A stretch of 64,000 bases of DNA from Saprospiraceae bacterium (GTDB taxonomy: Bacteria; Bacteroidota; Bacteroidia; Chitinophagales; Saprospiraceae): the NCBI GenBank assembly GCA_016714785.1, contig JADKCC010000060.1, forward strand, positions 62,001 through 126,000, in the 5' to 3' direction. Below, one piece after another: positions 8,256-15,415 of this stretch. Each line of letters begins with the position of its first letter. Positions within the stretch are counted from its first letter, which is position 1. The position numbers and the translations under genes were made by a program. The notes beneath the pieces were generated by a model. It was given only the letters and a program-made list of their open reading frames with translations. It was not told where the DNA came from and searched no databases.

Positions 8256-8966
8256 ATGAAGAACAGTTTTTTAATTTTTATTTCTTTTTTAATAATCTCA
8301 ACCAGTCTATCTGCACAAGATTTTCTGGATGGTGCATTTACTTTTTCGAGCAAAAAAGAATCATTTATTACTTTAACAGATGGTAAGGAGATCACAGGTT
8401 TTATCGATGATATTGATCGTAAAAAAGGTCTAATAGAAGAAATCACCATCATCGACATGAACAAAAAGAAAATCAAACTTAAACCAGAAGATGTTAAACA
8501 CATGTACATAGCTCCAAGTGGTTTTGACAAATTTGCAGCAGGAAACAGACTCATGAGTGACGCCACAAAATGGAATGATGACAAAAGTGCTCACGCAGAA
8601 CATATCAAATCTGGATATGTATTTTTTGAAACAACAGAAGTCATGGTAAAGAAAAAAAAGCTAACCCTTCTACTTCAATTATTAAATCCTGGCTTTGCTA
8701 ACAAAATAAAAGTATATTTTGACCCTTACGCTGGAGAAACCACTTCTTTAGGCTTTGGCGGTATCAAAGTTGTAGGTGGCGATGCTAAGTCTTACTACTT
8801 TAAAAAAGGCGATAACGTAGCATTCAGAATGGAAAAGAAGAATTATGATGAAGAAATAGGAAATCTATATGGTGATTGTCCATCATTAAAAAAGGAATTT
8901 GAAAAAAAAATGAGTTGGAGCAATGTCGAAAAGCATGTTTTTTATTATAGCGAAAAATGTGATTAA
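8256..8966 (+). CDS. exported protein of unknown function
   Basis: This 236-residue protein starts MKNSFLIFISFLIISTSLSAQ, a typical Bacteroidota signal peptide with cleavage before or after AQ; the frame is open upstream to 8190 but that extension precedes the signal peptide and overlaps the S4 gene. The mature part is rich in Lys, Asp and Glu, with a segment FITLTDGKEITGFIDDIDRKKGLIEEITI that looks like beta-strands, and LGFGGIKVVGGDAKSYYFKKGDNVAFRM later. I do not recognise a family. It lies between the S4 gene and the NAD(P)HX repair gene with short gaps, probably in the same transcript, and is likely periplasmic. Confidence 0.75.
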   Translation: MKNSFLIFISFLIISTSLSAQDFLDGAFTFSSKKESFITLTDGKEITGFIDDIDRKKGLIEEITIIDMNKKKIKLKPEDVKHMYIAPSGFDKFAAGNRLMSDATKWNDDKSAHAEHIKSGYVFFETTEVMVKKKKLTLLLQLLNPGFANKIKVYFDPYAGETTSLGFGGIKVVGGDAKSYYFKKGDNVAFRMEKKNYDEEIGNLYGDCPSLKKEFEKKMSWSNVEKHVFYYSEKCD

Positions 8967-8975
8967 TCATTAGTG

Positions 8976-10475
8976 ATGAAACTCCTATCAAGTACACAAA
9001 TCAAAGAATGGGATCAGTACACGATTCAAAATGAACCTATTTCTTCTATCGATTTGATGGAAAGAGCATCTCAAACTTTTGTCCACTGGTTCATTAGTAT
9101 CTATAAAGATACCAATACTCCAGTGGACATCTTTTGTGGAAATGGCAATAATGGCGGAGACGGACTTGCAATAGCAAGACTCCTTAGAGACCGTTTTTAT
9201 GTTGTATCCGTCCATGTATTAAAATTTGCAAAACATGATAGTCTTGATTTTGAAATAAATCTAAAAAGAGTCAAACTCCAATCTGAAATAAAACTTCACT
9301 TTATAAATGAAGTAATTCCACAAGTGCCAGAGTCCAGTATTATTATAGATTCCTTGATGGGCATAGGTATAAACAAACCAGTAAATGGGGAGTTAAAGGA
9401 CCTAATCAAAGCCATCAATCAATTGCCCAATAAAAAAATATCTGTGGACATCCCATCAGGACTTCCACCCGAAGGAAGTGCTATAGGGGAGACAATTTGC
9501 CCAGATTTCATCTATACATTTCAGTTGCCAAAGATAAGTTTTTTTATGCAGGATAATTTCGCCTATTGTCCATCTTGGGTAGTAGGTGATATTCATTTAA
9601 ATCCTATTTTTTTATCCAATGTGGTGACAAATTGCTACCTTATGGATCATAATTTAATCCGATCTTTATATAAAATAAGACAAAAATTTCAACATAAAGG
9701 CAGTTTTGGTCATGCAATGATTATTGCAGGCAGCAAAGGCAAAATAGGTGCAGCAATCCTAGCCACTATGGCATGTTTAAGATCTGGTGGTGGGTTAGTC
9801 ACTGTATGTATTCCCGAAATAGGTGTGGAAATAATCCATGAAACGATTCCCGAAGCCATGGTTTTGAGCACAGGATTCCAATGTCTGAACTCATGTCCCG
9901 AGCATTTAGATGATTATACTTTAGGCATTGGACCAGGATTGGGGATGGATCACAAAACCATCAAAGCTTTAAGTAACATACTTTACAGCACTAGTAAACC
10001 TATAGTAATAGATGCAGATGCGCTCAATATTATAGCCAACCAACCAACCCTACTTGATATTTTGCCTAAGAATAGTATTCTGACACCTCATCCTAGGGAA
10101 TTTGAACGGTTATTTGGCAAAACCAACACCGAATCTCAAAGATTAGCTTTTGCAAAAGCTAAAGCCAAAAAGTACCAAATTTTCATTATATTAAAAGGAG
10201 CCCAAACTCGAATATTTACTCCTGATGGAATAGAATATATTAATACTACTGGCAATCCAGGTATGGCAACAGCAGGCTCTGGTGATGTCTTAACAGGAAT
10301 TCTTACAGGTCTTCTATCACAAAAATACACACCTTTAAACGCTGCTATTTTAGGAGTTTATCTTCATGGCCTGGCTGCTGATTTAGCTCTTGAAGTTCAA
10401 AGTCAAGAAAGTTTATTAGCAACTGATATTATTTCTTATTTAGGAAAGGCATATAAAACTATTTCTCCACTTTAG
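8976..10475 (+). CDS. nnr: bifunctional NAD(P)H-hydrate epimerase / ADP-dependent NAD(P)H-hydrate dehydratase
   Basis: This 499-residue fusion repairs hydrated NAD(P)H (NADHX/NADPHX). The N-terminal half is the YjeF_N epimerase (STQIKEWDQYTIQNEPISSIDLMERAS, then VDIFCGNGNNGGDGLAIARLL and IIDSLMGIGINKPVNG). The C-terminal half is the ribokinase-like dehydratase (GSFGHAMIIAGSKGKIGAAILA, GIGPGLGM, VIDADALN, LTPHPREFERL and the nucleotide-site NTTGNPGMATAGSGDVLTGILTGL). Length is standard. A GTG one codon upstream (8973) is less likely than the ATG at 8976. It ends the plus-strand run that began near 7.0 kb. Confidence 0.95.
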   Translation: MKLLSSTQIKEWDQYTIQNEPISSIDLMERASQTFVHWFISIYKDTNTPVDIFCGNGNNGGDGLAIARLLRDRFYVVSVHVLKFAKHDSLDFEINLKRVKLQSEIKLHFINEVIPQVPESSIIIDSLMGIGINKPVNGELKDLIKAINQLPNKKISVDIPSGLPPEGSAIGETICPDFIYTFQLPKISFFMQDNFAYCPSWVVGDIHLNPIFLSNVVTNCYLMDHNLIRSLYKIRQKFQHKGSFGHAMIIAGSKGKIGAAILATMACLRSGGGLVTVCIPEIGVEIIHETIPEAMVLSTGFQCLNSCPEHLDDYTLGIGPGLGMDHKTIKALSNILYSTSKPIVIDADALNIIANQPTLLDILPKNSILTPHPREFERLFGKTNTESQRLAFAKAKAKKYQIFIILKGAQTRIFTPDGIEYINTTGNPGMATAGSGDVLTGILTGLLSQKYTPLNAAILGVYLHGLAADLALEVQSQESLLATDIISYLGKAYKTISPL

Positions 10476-10518
10476 TTTAAGTCCTCATTCATATCATGAA
10501 GTACCCAATTTGAAAATA

Positions 10519-10923
10519 TCATCTACCAAATTCTAATATATCTACACCAATATTGGACGAGTTGCCGCTCGTATGGCTTAGTTTGATCGATGTATCTGAT
10601 TTAGATACCAAAGTCCAATCTTCAGATATTCCATCAAAAATTCCAGTTTTATTAAACCCAAGTACAAACTTTGTTCTACCACTATCTACCACTTCCTTCC
10701 ACAAGCCTGTAATCACTTCACTATTTTTTACAGCAGTGACAACATCGTTACTTTTAAAGTCAAAAGTGTACCCTGTAAAAGATGAAGTGCTGTTCTTACC
10801 ATCTTCACTATATAAAGTTACTTTCCAGCCTCCACTAGCGACTATCGTGCTTTCGTCATCCTTACTACATGACACTATCAGTGACATGGATGAAGCCAAA
10901 AATAAAACATAAAACGTTTTCAT
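10519..10923 (-). CDS. small lipoprotein, lipocalin-like
   Basis: This 134-residue protein begins MKTFYVLFLASSMSLIVSCSKDDES, a lipoprotein signal peptide with lipobox LIVSC at residues 15-19; the longer frame to 10962 overlaps the upstream gene and is not needed. The mature part (SGGWKVTLYSEDGKNSTSSFTGYTFDFKSNDVVTA, then GLWKEV and SEDWTLVSKSDTSIKLSHTS) looks like the lipocalin-like beta-sheet proteins common in Bacteroidota, typified by W-(K/R)-V-x-x-(Y/F) and F-x-(F/L)-x-x-(D/N)-G/D. No function is known. It sits directly downstream of the DUF5777 barrel gene. Confidence 0.75.
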   Translation of the reverse strand: MKTFYVLFLASSMSLIVSCSKDDESTIVASGGWKVTLYSEDGKNSTSSFTGYTFDFKSNDVVTAVKNSEVITGLWKEVVDSGRTKFVLGFNKTGIFDGISEDWTLVSKSDTSIKLSHTSGNSSNIGVDILEFGR

Positions 10924-10954
10924 ATTATTGTATTTTAATATTTGTAATAATTTA

Positions 10955-11848
10955 TTAATCAATTTTTTTTCTCTTTATTGTAAATACGCGACTGATGTTA
11001 AATCCAAAGTGTACACCATCAAATGAAGTATCCCATTTACCTGTTGTTTCTGCCACAAATCCTTTTTCTATCATGGATCGACTATTGGAAAAATGCAATT
11101 GGAATACATGGCCACCTGTCTCGATGTCCAAACCTACAGATAGACAGTTTTCAATACCTGCTGCTACTTGATCTGGCAATAAATAGATGTACTCACCATT
11201 TATGGCAACTCGTTTGCTGAGTTTCACCCTAGTACCTACGCCCAATGCATAAACATCATTTTCTTCAATATTGGTTTTAACTAGATTCCTGTGTACCATC
11301 GTTGGGCTCAACTGTAGGCTAAAGGACTCATTGAATTTTCTTCCCAAAATGAGTTGTGTCGTGTAGGCCAATCTACTAGAGAAAAAGTTTTCACGATCAG
11401 GATTTTCCCATTTCAATGTATTGATAGCCGATGTTACTAATAATGCAGCAGACAGGGGCATATTCCGTTTGCCAGTACTTTGTCTTAGGAATTTATACTT
11501 AACATATCCATCATACGTTTTTTCGAAACTACTCCTACCTACTCCTACGGTGATGACATTGGACAATCCATAGTCGAAGCCAAACCTAACATTAGCTCCA
11601 TCTAAACCAAATAAATCATAAAACCCATTGCCTAAAGGCGCAAATCGGTGATTGATTTTGAAATCCAATACACCTGCAGCTGTACTTTCGAGCGAGTGAA
11701 GATTGATGACTCGGTTGGTTTTGAAACTAGCATTGGTATAATCTATGGTTTCTTCCTCACCAAGTAGTGACAATAAGTCGTCTTCTTGTGCATACGAAAC
11801 CGATACCAATATGAAAAATAGGATGGGAATTAACGAAAACTTGCGCAT
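10955..11848 (-). CDS. DUF5777 family beta-barrel protein
   Basis: This 297-residue outer-membrane-type protein starts MRKFSLIPILFFILVSVSYAQ, a signal peptide, followed by an acidic linker (EDDLLSLLGEEETIDYTNASFKTNRVINLHSLESTAAGVLDFKINHRFAPLG). It then shows regular alternating beta-strands to the C-terminus. The N-x-H-S-(L/V)-E-x-(T/P)-x-x-G-x-(L/M)-(D/Q)-F-x-I-x-H-R-F motif is characteristic of the DUF5777 family. Such genes commonly accompany yceI and c-type cytochrome genes in Bacteroidota, as here. The role is unknown; an envelope redox or transport function is inference. It likely forms an operon with the yceI gene to its right (28-bp gap). Confidence 0.82.
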   Translation of the reverse strand: MRKFSLIPILFFILVSVSYAQEDDLLSLLGEEETIDYTNASFKTNRVINLHSLESTAAGVLDFKINHRFAPLGNGFYDLFGLDGANVRFGFDYGLSNVITVGVGRSSFEKTYDGYVKYKFLRQSTGKRNMPLSAALLVTSAINTLKWENPDRENFFSSRLAYTTQLILGRKFNESFSLQLSPTMVHRNLVKTNIEENDVYALGVGTRVKLSKRVAINGEYIYLLPDQVAAGIENCLSVGLDIETGGHVFQLHFSNSRSMIEKGFVAETTGKWDTSFDGVHFGFNISRVFTIKRKKID

Positions 11849-11876
11849 AATTTAGTTGGTTTATCTAGACAGTGTA

Positions 11877-12428
11877 TTATTTTAATGGTTCCAAAGTCGC
11901 ATCTATCTTTATTTTGACAGACTTTGCTATTTGATCTTTTACTAAAGCAGGAATGTCGATACCATAGTCAGCCACTAGGATACTGAATGTAGCATCGGCA
12001 TCTATTTTGCCATTAGATACTGTAATGATGGCATCAGTAGATACTTTTTTAGTCACGCCGTGTATGGTCAAATCTCCAGAAACTTTCACATTTGTTTTAC
12101 CATTTTTAGTGACATCAATTTTGGTATAATTATCTATCTGTCCTTTGAAAGTAGCTTTTGGAAATTTATCACTTTCCATATAATTTTCATTAAAATGCTC
12201 TTGCATCAATGCTTTTTCAAATTGGAAACCTTTGACCAAAGTTGCAAATTCTAATTTGCCTGTGGCTAAGTCTAATACACAATTGGAAGACTTATTGTGT
12301 CCTTCAATTTTTTCTAAAGGAGTGTCAGAGTAAAAGGAAATATGTCCTGTTTTAGTGAAGTGTTTTTGGGCTGATACGCTTTGGATGCTTAATAATAGCA
12401 TGAAAGCCCCAATGACTAATTTATACAT
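11877..12428 (-). CDS. YceI family periplasmic protein
   Basis: This 183-residue exported protein has a signal peptide (MYKLVIGAFMLLLSIQSVSAQ) and the YceI lipid-binding barrel pattern: KTGHISFYSDTPLEKIEGHNKSSNCVLDLATGKLEFATLVKGFQFEKALMQEHFNENYMESDKFPKATFKG, then GDLTIHGVTKKVSTDAIITV and DYGIDIPALVKDQIAKSVKIKIDATLEPL. YceI proteins bind isoprenoid-type lipids; their role in Bacteroidota is unsettled. A second, similar YceI (14876-15415) lies nearby on the other strand; the two share EHFNENYMES/EHFHENYLES. It probably starts the yceI-DUF5777-lipoprotein transcript. Confidence 0.93.
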   Translation of the reverse strand: MYKLVIGAFMLLLSIQSVSAQKHFTKTGHISFYSDTPLEKIEGHNKSSNCVLDLATGKLEFATLVKGFQFEKALMQEHFNENYMESDKFPKATFKGQIDNYTKIDVTKNGKTNVKVSGDLTIHGVTKKVSTDAIITVSNGKIDADATFSILVADYGIDIPALVKDQIAKSVKIKIDATLEPLK

Positions 12429-12585
12429 TTTTTATTAAATTTAAAAAGGTTAGAAAAATACGAATCGACAACCAACTATGATTTTGAGACGTAATTTTTG
12501 GAATAATTGTTATCAAAAAAGTACTGGCTAACGTACTAAACTTTTGTTAAAATATTGGTTTTGAATATTGTGCAACTTTTATTTA

Positions 12586-12987
12586 TCACAAGGAACACCT
12601 TACCAATACGATGTCCATCAACTTTCCACTACAAAATCCTTTGACGGTGACTTGGTCTCCTACTTTTACATTTGCATACGCATCTACAGTCTCAAATTCA
12701 CAAATAATGGATGACATATCATTGCCTGTGTCCAAGGTCAAGCTGCCGCCTTTATCTACTTGATTGATGGCTTTTACTGTTCCTTTTACTTCTATGATTT
12801 TGTCCAAATATTTAGCATCTGCAGCAGCTTCGTCCAATTCATAGGCATCCAACAATTCTTTGGGACTGATGACGATATCTGATGTTGCATCTTTGGTCTC
12901 TACATGACTTTTGTTGTACATATTGTAAGCTATGAGACCACCTATTAAGACTGCTGCTAAGATGATGTAAGGAATAATTCTGCGCAT
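12586..12987 (-). CDS. membrane-anchored OB-fold protein (tRNA_anti-like)
   Basis: This 133-residue protein has an N-terminal membrane anchor (MRRIIPYIILAAVLIGGLIAYNMYNK) and then the tRNA_anti-like OB-fold pattern found in many Bacteroidota proteins: SPKELLDAYELDEAAADAKYLDKIIEVKGTVKAINQVDKGGSLTLDTGNDMSSIICEF, then VKVGDQVTVKGFCSGKLMDIVLVRCSL. The G-x-C-x-G-x-L-x-D-(V/I)-x-(L/F) ending is typical. Despite the family name it faces outside the cytoplasm by its anchor, so nucleic acid binding is unlikely. It lies between the first yceI and the cytochrome genes on the same strand, with 19 bases to the next gene, and belongs to that locus. Confidence 0.82.
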   Translation of the reverse strand: MRRIIPYIILAAVLIGGLIAYNMYNKSHVETKDATSDIVISPKELLDAYELDEAAADAKYLDKIIEVKGTVKAINQVDKGGSLTLDTGNDMSSIICEFETVDAYANVKVGDQVTVKGFCSGKLMDIVLVRCSL

Positions 12988-13006
12988 GGTATTTATGTTT
13001 TAAGGC

Positions 13007-13372
13007 TTAATTATTAGGACTGCCGGCATTGATCCAAGATTCTATTTTGGCGATGCTACAGTCATTGATCTTAGATGAGCCTTGCGGCATGGCGGAGTAA
13101 CCCGATAGATGTTTGACTGAACCTAGAAATGTGCCATCATTAGCATATTTCAATACAGCAGTATGGCCTTCTAAAGTGATATTACCGAGATTGGCAACGG
13201 TACTATGACATACGATACAGCTATTGTTGATGATAGGTTGAATATCATTGGCAAAACTAACAGCATCAGTACTACAATTGGCTGCGGGATACAAATCTTC
13301 TTCAGAATCATAGTAACAACCAGATGAAAATATGAAGGTAACTAAGGAAAAAAATATCAATAATCTATACAT
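13007..13372 (-). CDS. c-type cytochrome domain lipoprotein
   Basis: This 121-residue protein starts MYRLLIFFSLVTFIFSSGCYYDSEED, a lipoprotein signal with lipobox FSSGC. A single haem-binding motif CIVCH follows in SFANDIQPIINNSCIVCHSTVANLGNITLEGH, with a likely distal Met in SAMPQGSSKINDC. The arrangement (IQPIIxxxCxxCH ... G-N-I-x-L ... MPxG ... I-x-x-W-I-x-x-G-x-P-N-N) is that of the small cytochrome c domain used in many Bacteroidota surface lipoproteins. Its C-terminal 30 residues closely match the end of the larger broken cytochrome gene just upstream (AMPQG..., SWI[ND]AGSPNN), so the two are paralogues by tandem duplication. It is presumably an electron carrier in the envelope. Confidence 0.85.
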   Translation of the reverse strand: MYRLLIFFSLVTFIFSSGCYYDSEEDLYPAANCSTDAVSFANDIQPIINNSCIVCHSTVANLGNITLEGHTAVLKYANDGTFLGSVKHLSGYSAMPQGSSKINDCSIAKIESWINAGSPNN

Positions 13373-13568
13373 AAAAAATTTACATTAATTGAATTTATAA
13401 TAATGGCCAGTGTTTATATTATGGGTATTTATTTGCTAACTAACACTTTATGAATGTTTTATGACTTTCAGCTATCTTTAATATAAGCACACCGAATATT
13501 AACATAGATTCGGTAAAGATGGTTTACAATTTAATGTTTTGAATTGTTAAAAATGATTGCAATATACA

Positions 13569-14552
13569 TCAATTATTTGGACTACCTGCATCTATCCAAC
13601 TTTTGATTTTATTAATGGTGCAGTCAGGAATTTGACTTCCACCTTGTGGCATGGCCTTGTATCCATTTGCCCAAGATATTGCGCCATACAATCTTCCACT
13701 TTCTGCGGCTGATTTTACACCTGCATAGCTATCTAGATTGATATTGCCACCAGCATTGCCTGTTTTGTGGCATGTCGTACATGCAGCGAGTGCAGGCCTT
13801 ACGTAATTAGCATAACTGATATTGTCAGTCATACATCCACCTGGATTCTCATCACATTTTTCATTTTTTGCTCCTTGTGTTATCCATTTTGCGATCGTTT
13901 GTATTTGCTCATTAGATAACTTTGGAGATGGTGGTGGAGGCATGATATCCTTAAGGTCAGTTTCAGTAATGACTTCATAAAGTTCACTTTTATTTGGGTT
14001 GCCCTCTTTTATTTTACCTGTTCTGATCACGTTGGCATAATTATCTAATACGATACCGTCTTTTGCAGTTGCAGCATTATGACAACCACTGTACGCACAA
14101 TTGGCAGTCAAAATAGGCAATACATCTTTTTCGAAATAAACTACTGCTGGATCACAAGGTGTACCTGTAGCCGTAGTATCGACTGGTAATGGTGGAAATA
14201 TGGTGATCAATGTAGTATCGCATTCAAAACCATTGCAAGCTACTATACATGTTCTTACAGTCTGATTGGCAGTAGGTGATTGTGTCCATATCATACAGTT
14301 ATTTTGATCCAACACAAAACTACATTAACCTATAGGTTGTGGTGGACAAACTGAGTAAGTAGTGGCAGCTTTTACCGTAATATCATCTACAACGCCGCAA
14401 ATTGGAGTTGTCGGACAACCTAAACAAGTCGTACTGACCGTTACTGCACTGTTATTGGGATTTACTTTTTCTAATAATGGTTCGTGTGTACAACTAAAGG
14501 TAAACACCAACAAGATTATCAAAAAACTACTTATTCTATTATCATACATCAT
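13569..14552 (-). pseudogene. two-domain c-type cytochrome lipoprotein, interrupted by an in-frame TAA
   Basis: The frame from 14552 encodes MMYDNRISSFLIILLVFTFSCTHEPLLEK, a lipoprotein signal (lipobox FTFSC), then a Cys-rich segment, and hits TAA at 14325-14327. The same frame then continues open for 251 codons (CSFVLDQNNCMIWTQSPTANQTVRTCIVACNGFECDTT...) to a stop at 13569. That part holds two cytochrome c domains: ILTANCAYSGCHNAA (CX4CH) with MPPPPSPKLSNEQIQTIAKWI, and RPALAACTTCHKTG (CTTCH) with AMPQGG. Neither half works alone: the first is only a signal and linker, the second has no ATG-plus-signal start, only a GTG at 14315. A single base change would restore 327 codons. It may be a true nonsense mutation, a sequencing error, or rare readthrough. 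Confidence 0.75.
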
Positions 14553-14577
14553 ACGTCATCTACTTAAATTCATGTTG

Positions 14578-14585
14578 CAAAGGTA
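14578..14585 (-). promoter_or_regulatory. putative promoter -7 element of the cytochrome lipoprotein gene
   Basis: Minus-strand TACCTTTG matches TAnnTTTG and lies 25 bases before the ATG at 14552. It is one of a divergent pair in the 323-bp gap 14553-14875; apart from the two promoter elements I see nothing in that gap. Confidence 0.5.
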
Positions 14586-14863
14586 CAGTTAAAAAATTGT
14601 TCCACCATTTAAATGACACTGAACTGGAAAAATACACAGCTGAATGGGTCATAGTGCTAATTTAGGACTTAGTTTTTTGTATAGGTCGTATTCAATTACG
14701 TTGTCCACATAGATTACATACTCTTTATTTTTCTCTTAAATTTCCCAAACTTAAAATGATAGTTCAAAGCGGAACAATTAAAGAATACACAATCAATCAT
14801 CTCTTTCAGCGGCTATTTTTGCTCATTCAGATTAATTTTGGACTTATGTACTCATTTTCTCCT

Positions 14864-14871
14864 TAACTTTG
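14864..14871 (+). promoter_or_regulatory. putative promoter -7 element of the second yceI operon
   Basis: TAACTTTG matches TAnnTTTG and ends only 4 bases before the ATG at 14876. A TTTG at 14837-14840 is the nearest -33 candidate, but its 23-base spacing is long. If used, transcription would start at or beside the start codon, giving a leaderless message. Confidence 0.45.
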
Positions 14872-14875
14872 GGCT

Positions 14876-15415
14876 ATGAAACATCTTTTGTGTATAATAT
14901 TATTGGTGAGTAGCCATTTACTTTACAGCCAGTCCAGTAGAATTAATCTTTCTGGCAAAGTAAAGTTTGTTTCCGATGCGCCACTTGAGATCATTAAGGC
15001 AGAAAGTGAAAAACTCACCGGCATTATTGATTTCGCATCCAATAGTTTTGCTTTTACGGTCAATCTAAAATCATTTGAAGGCTTTAACTCCGCTTTGCAA
15101 AAAGAACATTTTCACGAAAATTATCTAGAGTCGGAAGATTATCCTGCCATTACTTATACTGGCAAAGTATTGGATAAGATCGATTGGTCTCAAGATGGAA
15201 CTTATGAAGTGCGTACCAAGGGGAAATTTAATATACACGGTATAGCAAAAGAACGAATTCTAAAAAATAAAATTATTGTCAAAAATGGTAAGGTAAAAAT
15301 TATCTCTAGCTTCAACATTGCATTGGCAGACTACAATATTACGATACCGCGCATTGTCCATAAAAAAATTGCAGAGGAGATAGATATTAGCTTAGAAATA
15401 ATCCAATCTTTATGA
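14876..15415 (+). CDS. YceI family periplasmic protein
   Basis: This 179-residue exported protein has a signal peptide (MKHLLCIILLVSSHLLYSQS) and the YceI pattern: INLSGKVKFVSDAPLEIIKAESEKLTGIIDFASNSFAFTVNLKSFEGFNSALQKEHFHENYLESEDYPAITYTGKV, GKFNIHGIAKERIL and ADYNITIPRIVHKKIAEEIDISLEI. It is a diverged paralogue of the YceI encoded at 11877-12428. Its TGA overlaps the ATG of the sensor kinase gene (15412-15415, ATGA), so the two are translationally coupled. That coupling ties this YceI to the downstream two-component pair, perhaps as part of the signal being sensed (inference). Confidence 0.93.
   Translation: MKHLLCIILLVSSHLLYSQSSRINLSGKVKFVSDAPLEIIKAESEKLTGIIDFASNSFAFTVNLKSFEGFNSALQKEHFHENYLESEDYPAITYTGKVLDKIDWSQDGTYEVRTKGKFNIHGIAKERILKNKIIVKNGKVKIISSFNIALADYNITIPRIVHKKIAEEIDISLEIIQSL

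Noticed and set aside
13569..14315. cytochrome domains as an independent gene from the GTG at 14315
   Set aside because: A c-type cytochrome needs export and this version has no signal peptide; the frame continues upstream across one stop to a good lipoprotein signal.
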